DNA of 64,000 bases from Lepidurus packardi (taxonomy: Eukaryota; Arthropoda; Branchiopoda; Notostraca; Triopsidae): contig JAKZAN010000004.1 of the NCBI GenBank assembly GCA_023053545.1, positions 6,820,001 to 6,884,000 on the forward strand, written 5' to 3'. A program made the translations under genes and the position numbers. This document shows positions 1 through 11,340 of this stretch, piece after piece. A model generated the notes under the pieces. That model was not told where the DNA came from. It did not search any database and saw nothing but the letters and a program-made list of their open reading frames with translations. How positions within the stretch are numbered: the first letter of the stretch is position 1; the number at the start of each line of letters is the position of its first letter.

Positions 1-1557
1 TTTGCCCACTTTCTCTTTGAACACGCAAATCTTCGGAGCTCGAAGTTTCCTTCAAAGGGTACGCAAAGTCTCGACTTGCTCGACATTATAAGTGAATTTT
101 GAGAGCTAACGACACGATATTCCCACTCCTTTTGCGTAACTCAAGGGCGGATGATTTTTGTTCAGTTTTTTTTTTAATTTTTTGCCATTGTTGACTGTAG
201 GCCATAAAGACCACTTGAACAGTTTACAGAGGGAGAAAGGGGGATGAGTATTTTTCCTTCTAAATGTGACACAATGCGACAAAGAAAGACAAAAAACAGT
301 CTCCACGTTTTCGTTCGACGCTTTATATTTCCAAGAGCTGAACGGGAAATGGGCGTCTGATTTGCGGGAGGTCTCTTCCGGTGACTTTTCTGTCTCGGCG
401 ACATTTTGTGCGTTTACTGAGTACATGGCTCTTCTAGCTGCAGAAATTGCATTTTATGTGTTAACCCCCCTCCCTTCCCATCCGACCCGTCTGTCTCTGA
501 ATATTGTCACAATTTGATTGGACGAACTAGATTCAATGATTCATTTTTTTTTATTTTAATTTTTTTAGAAAAGTACTAGGAATGAAAGTAAGATAAAAGG
601 ACAACTTTTTAAAAAAAATTAACGAATTTCCTTGAAGGAAAATAACCAAATCTCTAACATTCAAGGTTTGATACTTTGTTTAAAAATGGAACACGTCATT
701 TGTCAAGTTTGAATCACCTATTTGGGAAATTCAGAACTGTTTCATGGCCTCGTGAAATGTATTTAAGCAGTTTAAAACTAAGAACGCGGGCGAAATTAAA
801 ATAAAACAGTAGTTAGCAAACAAGATGTGTGGGCAGTAAAGTTTTGCTTTATTAAGTATAGACTAATATGTGCTTTACATGGGAAATGTGTCTGGCCATG
901 TTTCCTCTGGAGAAAGGCTTGGAATTCGCCTTGTCAAACGCAGAAATAACAAGTCTGTTGCTGTAATATATATATAAACTTGGGAATTTTGAGATAAGTC
1001 GTCGAAGAAAAGCACTGTATAACGTGAGAGCTCCAGACGTCTAATATATCATTTAAAGAGCTAGGCGTCCTGATATGACATGGTTAATTTTCTTGTCGGT
1101 CGTTCCGAATTGCCCAGTTATACCAAAAATGGGGAGCCGTTAAGGAGCTAGTACCGGCAATTGCTAAGCCAAAAGACGGTTTTATGTACCTGCATGACCT
1201 CCATATAGACTCGGCGGGTGGGGGGCTTCTCCCAGTGAAATGCCTCGTAAAGAGCCCCGAGAAGAGCACCAAAAAAAAGAGAGTTTCACAGCGTCCCTCT
1301 TCTCCTACCTCTTTGCCATAGCTTAAAGAGAGGAAGTTACATCCCCGTGGAGTTAACTGTTTCAGTTTCGGGAGCTTAATTTAGGCCCGACGATGGTAAA
1401 ATGAAGTATAGTAAAAAGCTAACCATTTAGAAAACGGTTTGGCCAATGGTTTGTAGCAGAAGCCATCAAACTTTTTCGCTTCTTCCTAAAGGCACCTAAA
1501 GAAGGGTAAAGAAAGCTAAAAGAAGGCTCAGGAGTGCTCAAGATGGCTAAAGAAGGT
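1..1557. other. Non-coding upstream DNA
   Basis: No coding sequence is supportable. Open frames here are under about 110 codons, overlap one another on both strands and have low-complexity composition. The stretch is AT-rich, with short poly-T and poly-A runs. Around 1490-1556 there are loose repeats of a 'ctaaagaagg' motif just before the first MITE. Confidence 0.6.
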
Positions 1558-1561
1558 TTAA

Positions 1562-1953
1562 GGCTCCCGTCGAGCTTAGCGTGTTACACCCAAGCTAGCG
1601 CTAGATGGCAGTCGTACGGGCTTTGTCGCATGGGGTGGATATGAACGCGCATTGCTTCTGCGTATAAAACGATTTGCAGGACAACTTTATAATTACGTAC
1701 TCAATCGGCATGTAGTTTTTCTTTAAAAATACGCTAAAATAATGTCTCGGGATAGTTTGCGAACTCCCAGTTCTCAAATTAATTACATCAAATATTACAA
1801 AGTTAACTGGCTTGTCTTTCGTATTGGTATTGCTTTTATTGTAAAATATTTTCTAATATATTCTGTACTTGTTGGCGTAAGAATGATTCTGCCTTCCCCG
1901 TACTATCGTACCGAAGAATACGCTGCACGGGAGCGTTCATAAAGACGGGAGCC
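1562..1953 (+). mobile_element. TTAA-type MITE, family B copy 1
   Basis: A non-coding element of about 390 bp. It begins after a TTAA (1558-1561) with GGCTCCCGTCGAGCTTAGCG and ends with an inverted counterpart, GACGGGAGCC, followed by TAAA, a probably decayed TTAA. Inside it shares blocks with the copy at 7497-7970: 'gttacaccc', 'atatgaacgcgc' and a 'ctatcgtacc' block near the right end. TTAA flanks and inverted ends are typical of piggyBac-like non-autonomous elements. The superfamily assignment is inference, since no transposase is present. Confidence 0.6.
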
Positions 1954-3280
1954 TAAAAATAAGATTGAAAAGTTAAAAGAAGGTCCTTAGCAGGAAGAGA
2001 GAGCGAAAGCCAGTGTATGATACATGATGAACGACTTCAAGATTCCCTCATCTGTAACTCTTCCTAAATGGTTGCTGTTACAAATACTATTGTCTGTTGC
2101 CAGCTAAAAGCCCTATATATTACTTTTTTTTAGCTTTCGGTCTCCCCAAAAACATGACAGCAGCAGTTGGGGCTGTGGCGAACGCCAAAGTAGAACTAAT
2201 TCTCTGTAACTGACCTGTCGTAACCTTAAAAGAAACAAAAAGGAGAAAGAAAATGAGAAGAAGAAGCTGTGATCTGTGGACTTTCAGAGATCTTTCTTTA
2301 TTTTCTTTATTTGTTGGCTTGTTTCGACGAGGAAGGGGTGGGAAGAAGGCTTCGGCTAGCCTTTGAAGTTTTTTCAAGGACTCGAAGAAAAAAAAATTAG
2401 TGGCTATTACATGCATGCCGGAACCTTATGGGTTTTCCTGTCGGATTCACACAATGGAACAAGTTGGGCTCTGGGTGGCCTTCGTCGTTTTCTTGCATTT
2501 TGTTGGGTTTATTTCTTCGTTTCTTTTTGTTTGGCAACCGTTTTTTAGACACTGTGCCGAAAATGGTTATTGTGCCATTGTTGTAGTATTGCAACTCTTT
2601 TGCTGCTCTGTGCGGTGCATTAGCTCTGCGGGGACCAGCACGATGTCCGGTCTTTCCAACCGTAAGAAATAAAGGACCTCGCTGGCTCGTTTTCATTATC
2701 TAAAAAACTTGTAACTTCTTAGGGGTAAGAAGAAATAAGAAAAAAGGGGGAGAGAGATCTTTGCATCTATTTAAACCGCATACATAGAGTAGGCACAAAA
2801 AACGGATATTGGCCCGTAAGGGGAAAATGCTTATGAGTTTCCGATGAAAGTGAAAGGAAATGGAAAGACATCCAAACCAAAGCTTCCTATACGCAGATAC
2901 CTGCATTTGCATAGTGTTTCTTTCCTCTCCTTTTATTTGCTTGGACATGTGGGGGGATCCCATCACTCTAGCATCTATTAAAACCTTCCGCTGAGAGCCA
3001 TGAAGATTGTCGTTTTTTGTTGAGGAAGTTTAAGAAAGTAAGGGGAAACGCATTTTAGAAGGTAGAGTAAAACCTTTTGCTAAGGAGAAGATTAAAGGGA
3101 CTGGAGCTTGTACTTATTCGTGCGAAATTACCATTTTCTGTATGGAGCTGGAAAACGATGGCAAAGAGTAAGAGGTTACGATGGCTTTTGATTCGTAATA
3201 CTTGGTAGTGTAGAGATTTTTGGAGAATTTTGGAAGAATGTTTGAAGAGGGTAACTTTAGACGCTTGAAATCCAGAATTT
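1954..3280. other. Non-coding spacer
   Basis: I see no gene. Several short frames overlap on opposite strands between 2120 and 2970, mostly Phe/Lys-rich translations of T- and A-rich DNA with no recognisable motif. Confidence 0.55.
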
Positions 3281-3380
3281 TTAAGGCTCCCGTATACCTT
3301 AGCTTATTGATGGGGAGAAGTCACAGATGGATTCAGCAAGAGTCACAGATGGTAACAAATATCACTCATGTTTGTTACTG
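3281..3380 (+). mobile_element. TTAA-type MITE, family A, 5' fragment
   Basis: TTAA at 3281-3284 is followed by GGCTCCCGTATACCTTAGCT and the family A signature 'agtcacagatgg', which occurs twice here. Homology to the full-length copy at 57840-58365 fades after about 100 bp. This is a truncated copy abutting repeat C at about 3436. Confidence 0.6.
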
Positions 3381-3435
3381 TTTTCTCACCAAAAATTAAA
3401 TGTTGAGATTTTGAACTGCACTTGGTAGCGTATGC

Positions 3436-3660
3436 TATCCAAAACGATACATTTTGTTTCAAATTTCTGTGATTAGGCGTTCACGAGTTATTAGCATTCA
3501 AAACTTTGGGTCGTGAAGTCACCGACGTGTCCCTTTCCTGCCGTGCTGCTTTCTTGAAATTTCTTTCGCTGATAAGTTAGTTGCTGCTGCTCGCATAATG
3601 TAAATAAATGCATCACTAGAAATTAAATTTTTTTGCTCTATTTTGTAAGACAGAAAAGGG
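3436..3660 (+). repeat. Interspersed repeat C, copy 1
   Basis: This 225-bp stretch resembles 53697-53975 and the window end from 63858. Shared blocks include 'ttttgtttcaaattt', 'gtgattaggcgttcac', 'gagttattagcattcaaaac' and 'tttgctctatttt'. There is no coding capacity and no clear terminal repeat. The class is unknown. Confidence 0.5.
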
Positions 3661-6600
3661 GTATTTTTTTTCCTTTTGGCAAGCCTTTTGGTTTTTCTGT
3701 CCTCTTTAGTACTAGGCAGCCGTTATAGCTCTCTATGTGCCTCCTAAAAAGGACGCGAATTAAAGGGACGTTGCATTTTGCATTTTCTGCCTTTGGGTAT
3801 CACTGCGAGCTTCAGTTATGATTTACGACGAGGTATAGGCTTCTTTTGCCGAGGAATTGGGGTTATAAATATGTCTCCGCAGTTTTAACGTTATGAAATT
3901 ATGATGTTCGGCGTTTTTTCTCACTCGAAGGAAGCGTCAAAAGTGTATCAAGGGGTCTGAACACGAATTACGTGTCCCGCCGAATGCCGTTGATCCGTAT
4001 CCCCCCCCCCCTTAAAAATCTAACGAATTTAAAAGACGAATTTGGGAACTTATTAGGATGCTGTGAATAAGCAAAGCTCCCAAAGTGCCACAGACGCAGC
4101 GTTTTCTTTCTTTCCTTGTCCTTTTTTCTATTTTCTAAAAAACCATCATCCTAGTAGTATAGAAGCACATTTGCCTTTCAATAACGTTGCCAGCGCTAGG
4201 TTATGATTTACAGCTTCAGCCCCTATACTCTGCAAGACATTTCTTCTTTCTGCAGAATTTTTTATTCATCACATGACATGACATGTAGTTGATGGTCTCA
4301 TTTGCAAGTTTTGGGCGTTGCTCGGGGCTTCCAAGTTGGCTTGTTATGGGGTGAGCAAAATATAACCCAAAATCCAGCGGTAAATAATAAAACTATTTGA
4401 GCTAGGCGCGAATGAATTTCATAGCCAATGCTGACGTTTGCCGTTCGCAAAGAAAGTCAATTTGAACACGTTTTTACCTTTCGCCTCAAGCTATGTTGCT
4501 TGGCTATGCAAATACGTGGCAATGGGTACGTATACAGTACAAGGGAGTACGGGAGCTTTCGAATAACTCCTTTTTGACAGCAAATCAAACAAGTCTTCAC
4601 TCTTTTACTTATTTTCCTCTTTTCGGGAGGAAGAGAAAGGATGGTGGAATTTTAATTCCTTATTTCTGGAATTCGCAGAATTTCAGCTCTTAAGAAATTG
4701 CTGGAGTTTATTACTGTTGAAAAGTTAAGTAAAATCTAAAAGTTTTCGCGGGGATTGCTCTGTCTTTGGGAACTTTATTTCTCAAGTGTCAAAAGTATCC
4801 TGATTTACCCAAAAGTCACCCCCTAAAAAAATCTAGGAAAACGAACACGACGAGGATGAGAAGAGTGGCCCCAAAAGAGAAAAAGGCTAAAGCTATGGAT
4901 TTTTCATTAGTTACTTGGCTACCGACAGGTCGTTTTGGCCTCGTTTGCCTCATTGTTTATGGAGGACATCTTTCCCCCTCCGCCTCCCGTTGGTGAATCG
5001 TTGCTGTCTGGCTACGGAACGAAAGGGTCGAGTGGTAAATCGGGAAATGGCGGCTAATTCAGGAACAAAAATTCTCGAAAAACCTGAAATAAAAAGAAAA
5101 TTCAAAAAATAATTAAAAGAAAATGCTTAGACAACTTCTTATTCGCAGACAACTCATCTCTAGTATTCAAACTAAGTATCCCTGTTAATTACCGAATAAG
5201 AAAGTTTAAAATAGTTTATATTAATTTAACTTGGTGTTATTCATCTTTTATGGAATTACTTTTAAACCCCTGTCCCAGAATTACAGAAATACAGCTGTCA
5301 GGGAGTGAAAAAGCAGTCAATGTACTATCGTAATGTAAATAACCCAAGCAGGACCCTTGCAAAGCGATTGTGTGGTGTAAGTACGGTTAATACATTACAT
5401 TATTGTAATCATTATTCAAAGCTGTGTCCATTAAACGGCATTCTGAAGCTTTCTAGCATCTGTATACACCTTTTAGTAATAGACTAGGGGGTGCTGCGTA
5501 CAGAAAAAGAGAAAACCCGGAAAAAGATGAGAGAATGTAACAACAAACTTCCCTCTCTAGGTATGCTGGGCTGAACTGAACGTTGGGAAAGGGGGAAAAA
5601 AGTCGGATGTAAGGGATCTGGATGGCTCAACTTAGCAATATATTTCTTCTCCCTTTTTTGGAAAGATATATTTTTATTTGCTTTGCCTATAACGCCCCTG
5701 CATGCCCACAACGATATAGTTTAAGAGTTCAAGGCCTTTTAAAGCTTCTCAACAGCTGTCCAAATATTATATGCATCAGCCTCGAAGTCTCTCTACTTCT
5801 TCTCACCCCCCTACCCCACCCCTCCTTTTCCTTTAAGTGAATTGCATTGCTGTGTAAAACCGCAGCCGAGGAAATCCATCTTTGGGTTCTTGCGTTCCTG
5901 TCCAAGCCATGTCTGCGTGGTAGCAATCGCTTTTAAGTGTATTGAGTCTATACCTTGAATTTGGGATTTGCGAGGGATTTAGGTCGAACGCAGCACATTC
6001 TTGACCGTTTTTTTCTTCCATTTTCTTTCCCTCTAAGTCTATTCTTGTATGTGTTATGTGTTGGCCCTGACAAATCATTGCTTAAAATGGTTTTCCAATA
6101 TTTGAGAAAGCCCCCTTTGGAGAAGTAAAGTTTGTCTTCTGGTTGACAAACTGTGTTTCCTATTTCTCTTACGAGTTCCAATTCCTTTTCTGTGCAAAAA
6201 AAAAGAAATCTTTATGGGGGATATTTGTGAGAATTAAGCGCCTGGACATGTCAGTAAGCACAATTTGTATTTTATTTTATTTTTTGTCGTGTTGAAGTAC
6301 AAGTAAAAGAGGACTGGGGGACGGAAGCGGCGCCAAAAGGTGTGAAAAAGCTTGTATAAATCGGACCCAACAAACGGCAGCACTCTGCTTGATGACGTTG
6401 ACAAATGAGGTGCATGACATGGCATCGCTGCTCTTGTTATGAATAGTTGTATGGTATGCTAGCCCCGCTCCTTGAATGTTGGATGTGGAATTGGGGGGCG
6501 GATGGATCTTTTTTTTTTCTTTTTAAAGATCCCTCCTACTCACGCTCATCAACTGTTATGGAAAGCATATACACGGGGGCGGAACTTTGAATGTTGGAGA

Positions 6601-7496
6601 GAGAGTGAGAGAGGGGGGAGAGATATTTCGGCTTCGTAATGCTGGACCATAATTAATCCTGATTTGTCCCTAAAGGCGCCCTGCATGATATCATTCGTCA
6701 CAAAGGGCTTTTTAGCTTGAAAAGATATAAGGAAAAGGGAGGAGGGAGTGGTGACTTTGCTATGCTATGCCCTTGCTTTTTATGGAAAGGCTTATTTTCA
6801 GTAACTTTTGGAGCCGTTTTTGTGTTCTTTTTTGGGCCCTTGTGGGTGAGCAACGTGCCGAAAATGCTCAAATCCAAAAGCTTCTTTTGTTTGAGCGGAG
6901 CAATATTAAGGAGCATATGCCTTGCGTTGTCACTGCAATGTGTAAAAAGGTGACACCTCATCGCTGTTAGTAGCCTTGAGAGGAGTGATAGATGATGTTC
7001 GATGTATTATAGTGTTGACAGGATGAATATTAATGACAGATTAGAAACAAGCGGACCATACATGGTTCATTCTCCCCCTTCACCATTCTCCACCGGGTGC
7101 AGCGTATATGGTGATTATCCCCAGGGTATGCATAATAATATGATTGGATTTTCGCTGCTTATATGTTTAGGCTAAGGTGCGTTAAACTGCGTCTGCTACT
7201 TGCTTCGTTTTTAAGGTAATTAGAAAGGTTAGGACACTTCTATCCCTTGTTTCTTTGTCACCATCTCACACTAAGTTTTATCAGAAATGTAGCAGTCTTT
7301 CCCAAATACAAGTACACAAGTACAAATACAAAGCACCAACGTTTCCAACATTGTAAGGCAAGACTCGCCGCACAGCACTATTCATTGTTGCTTAATGACA
7401 ACAAATGGTCCACAAATAAACTTGGTAACCCAGGTTTACTTGTGGACGGAATTGTAAGGCCCCAAGTACAGTATAAAGGTTACCTTTATACTTTAA
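3661..7496. other. Non-coding spacer
   Basis: No gene is recognisable. It contains a C tract near 4001-4012, a GA-rich stretch near 6597-6622 and several overlapping short frames without protein motifs. Confidence 0.5.
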
Positions 7497-7970
7497 ACTT
7501 TTACACTGTGGCCCAAAGCTTGTTACACCCTAGCTATTACTAGGTGGCGCGCAGTATTTTTTATGGGTTTATATGAACGCGCTTGTTTCTGCGCAGGAAC
7601 GGCGTGCAGGCTAATATTATGACAACAGATTCAATTCGCATGAAATTTTTCATAAAACAACACACTGTAGTAAGACCACCTAAGGGAGACTTGAGCCTAC
7701 ACTCGGTTATCATTAAAAAATAAAACCTAGGGCGACAGTTTCTAGATGGGCGGTTTTGTTTTATGTTTCGTCGTCGTGTGTAATAACTAATTTACATTTC
7801 TCAAATTAATCGTGGCAAGCATGAGCAAATCTTACTATTTTTTCCCTTTTTATTCACATTAGCTACATTACTATCGAAAGTTTTCTAAAAGTGTCCAGTA
7901 ACTTTAACGCAAGAGTAGTTTCAGAGTTCCCCGTTCTATCGTACCATCGAAAACCAAGCTATACGGGAGC
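7497..7970 (+). mobile_element. TTAA-type MITE, family B copy 2
   Basis: A 474-bp element bordered by TTAA at 7493-7496 and TTAA at 7972-7975. The right end reads ATACGGGAGC, the inverted form of the family terminus; the left end is diverged. Internal blocks match copy 1 at 1562-1953 ('gttacaccctagc', 'tatatgaacgcgcttg', 'ttctatcgtacca'). It has no coding potential. Both TTAA flanks survive. Confidence 0.6.
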
Positions 7971-7975
7971 TTTAA

Positions 7976-10900
7976 GTAATGAATTGTTTAAGAGCGTAAT
8001 TCTCACTTGTAAGTTTCGTTAGGCAGGATACGCTTTAAATAACCTTTGCCCCGAAATTCCCTTGATAAATTTTGACGTCAGTTTTTACAACCTTTAGTGT
8101 AATAAGCAAGGGGATAACGTGTGTGCGGTACAGGTATGGTGGCATCCCTGAGCGACGAACGTTTATTAGGGGCAGTTAAAACCTTAAAAGCATAGTGGGG
8201 ATACACCATGACGTCTAGGTGATCGATTTCAAGGTAAATTAACCGTTGCTGGGACAGTCGTTGGGTGTCTAGTTAAAAAATGAGCGTTTTCAAAAAAGGA
8301 CCTAAGCGACGTCACTTAAATGGAATGAATCAGTTAAAAAGAAGCGGGTAAAGAGGGAAAATATTTATCTTTATAAATTCTGCTGGGATGGGGAAAATCA
8401 AATGAAAGAGAGAACATCCGATAAGAACTAGAGGTGAAGGAAACGTGTGCGGCGCAAGTGGTAGGTTGGGATGTACTATACACACAGTACGTGTGCATGG
8501 TGGCGTGACGAATGACGATGGTCGATGGTCATTCATGGTACAGCACACAGTCCACCATATCGAAAAGCGAGGAACGGAAACCCATGCAGCCACCTTTTCA
8601 TTATCGTTATCGAACCGTTATACGCTGGTGGTGTACGAGAACCATAAAACCAGTAACCACCCTTCCCTTTTCTCTTATTGTACTGTACACCTTCTAGATA
8701 CGTTGTTTAAGTTCTCTCCTCCCCCTTGGCCACACAGACACACACTCACACAGTCCTCCATATTGTCCAGTAAATTGTATAAGCAGTTAAGTACTAAGCA
8801 AATGCTCTAATGCAAAGGTAGTTAAAGGCCCTAGTACTACAATTTGCTCCCTAGGATTCCACAAGGGGCTGGGAAGATTGCTATAAAAAGAGAATAGGGG
8901 GAGGTGTGGCTTTCTTAAAAAAATTCGTTTGATGACCACAGTGTGAAGGAAGGGCGAATGGATTCAATTTTAAGAAATTGGCCGATGACCTCCGTTGTCC
9001 AGCTTGTCCTTAAACTATATCCCTTTCGGTTAAGGCCAAGTTGTACTACAAGTAATGGATTATTTTTTGTCAGAAGAGGCAATGATGGCTTACCCTTTCT
9101 CAGTGTAAATTCAGAAAAGTTTGACAGGAAATTAAAAGAAACGTAAAGAGATCATTTCAAATTTTTTTTTTAAATATCTTAATAAGAAAATGTATAGATC
9201 TGGGTTCGTTTTTTGTAGATTTGATTTATTTAATATCTTCATAACTTGGAATCTTATGTACAAAATTTACGGAAGAAAAGTGTTAACAGAAACTAACCCA
9301 TGTCTATAGGCAAATATATCCCATGCATTACTGGCGCAGTACAATTTGATTTTATTGCATAGGGAATAATATTTTTTGAATCCTTTTTGGCCGTGCTGTA
9401 GCGCCATAAGGGGTCACAGTAAAACTTCCAGTGCGAATGAGGATATTGCTTTTTCTCTTTGAAGGAGGAAGTGCGGGATTCTTGTTTCAGTTCCCAAAAA
9501 GAAGCAATTAAAGAGCGTAAAAGGAAATACTTTCTTTGTAATGCCAGTACTATTGCCGCCGCTTGGCTCTCTTTGACCTCGCAGATGCAATGAGGATGCG
9601 CCTCGTTATCTGCCAGTCCTTTCACATGACTCCATGTGACTTCTATACACTAGTATAACGCGTACTCATTAGTCAGAGGTCAAAGAGGCTATCTGGCTTT
9701 ATGATCTCGCATTACGAATCGCGGATTCGAAGAAGGGGTTGTCGGTTTGTATTAGAAGAAAGGAACAAAAGGGTTCGTGTGGTATAGGGACTCGGTTTGT
9801 CGTCAGTTGCAGGCTCAAACTTGCGCAGATTTGCACTTCATTTGCACATGTCGTAGATGTTTGGGTTCCGAGGTCGTGGAAGGGCCCGTCCAAGTAGTTA
9901 AGCCTAGGCTCCAGTATAACTCTCAACTGAAGTGCGTGACTAATAGCTAAACGCGCCAAGCGTGCCGGGCTTGATGTGACCTGGAAATGAGGTCAAGTGA
10001 AGTCACGGCTCAAAATTTGCTTGCTTAAACGCCCGCAAAGTATGTACAGTACTGTACCACACGTGAGGTGTGAAAATGCATGGGTGGTCGTTTTGGCTGG
10101 AACTTTCTGAACTGTTTCCAACCTTATGACAGGATCAACAACAAAAGGGGGGTTTCCATGTCGATTTGAAGGCTTTCAAGAAGGAAATGTGCAACTCATT
10201 TCCCTTGTGGGATTTTTGCGTTTTGGTGACCTTAGGTCACTCTTTTGAACCTGTCTAAAAGTGACGGATTGGGACTGGCGAGGCATAAAAGCGAAATAGC
10301 GCCGCTGAAAAGGAGAATCGTTTCCGAAATGCCTTTTCCGCCTTATTCCTTGCCATTTTTCCAGCTGCATGCTCTATGTACCTCCCCCCCCTCCTTAAAC
10401 ATGATATGCATTTCCGTTTTTGGGGGCCAAATGTGATCCATCTTTTAATCACGTTAGGACAACCGCCCACCTTATTTCGACGTCCACTTTTAGGGTTTTT
10501 AAACCTTAAACAGCAGCCGATCCGATGGGGGGGGGGGGGGGGGGGGGGCTTTAACGTCGTAGAGGCTTTTGACTTTTTGGGAGCTGATTTAGATATGGAA
10601 AGAAATTCTTTTTGAGAAGACTTTTAGGACAGGTTTACTCTTTTACCTTTTCGGCCGCCCGGAACAGCGTCTCAATTTAGAGGTGTCCGGTAGCGAAGTT
10701 TTCCTGGAAGACCGGCCTTCAACTTACCCAGACTGGGAACAAAACGGAATTGTTTTTCCTTTTCATTTTTGTCTTAATGTTTACGTGGCAGATTCTACCT
10801 TTGACATTGCTCCTTAAGATCCACCGACATTCTGGGAAATTCCCTACCTCACGTTTTTCAAAGATTTCGAAACCAAAAGGCTTTCCATAGGGAGGGGGAG

Positions 10901-11118
10901 CTACTCTATCTCTATGGGATACTTGAAAAGTCAACAAGAAGGGTAATTGGAAAAAGTGTGTAATTTCAGTAGGCGTGAAGAAGTTTAACCCTGAAAATTT
11001 GAAATTGGTAAGCTAATTATCTACGCTGTGATTGGTCTGTTTTGAAACTCTGTATAAGTTTGGTACTGTAAATTATACCGTAAGTTTAATAGTATTTAAT
11101 GGTATCGCAATAAAAGTC
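7976..11118. other. Non-coding spacer with a G22 run
   Basis: I see no gene. The stretch holds CA/GT-rich DNA near 8465-8500 and 8720-8750, and a perfect run of 22 G at 10527-10548 that makes artificial poly-Gly frames. The longest frame (8445-8810) has no recognisable domain. Confidence 0.5.
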
Positions 11119-11340
11119 TTAAGGCTCCCGTATACCTTGGCTTATTGGTGCGAAACAGTCAGAGATGGCACTGATGTTTGTCATTGTTTTGCTTAAGCCT
11201 TGCATAAGAAAGTAGAAAAGAAATAGATAGCTAATGGACGGCACAGTTTCTACGCTGTTTTGATTTTGAAGTACAATGTGTGCCCACAATTTGCTGTACC
11301 AGCACAATATCGACTAAGCCATATATACCTGTAAATGTAC
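11119..11340 (+). mobile_element. TTAA-type MITE, family A, truncated
   Basis: TTAA at 11119-11122 is followed by GGCTCCCGTATACCTTGGCT and the family block 'cagagatggcactgatgttt'. It continues through 'aagccttgcataagaaag' and 'tttgctgtaccagcacaat', then stops matching near 11320-11340. The right half and right inverted end are missing. Confidence 0.65.
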
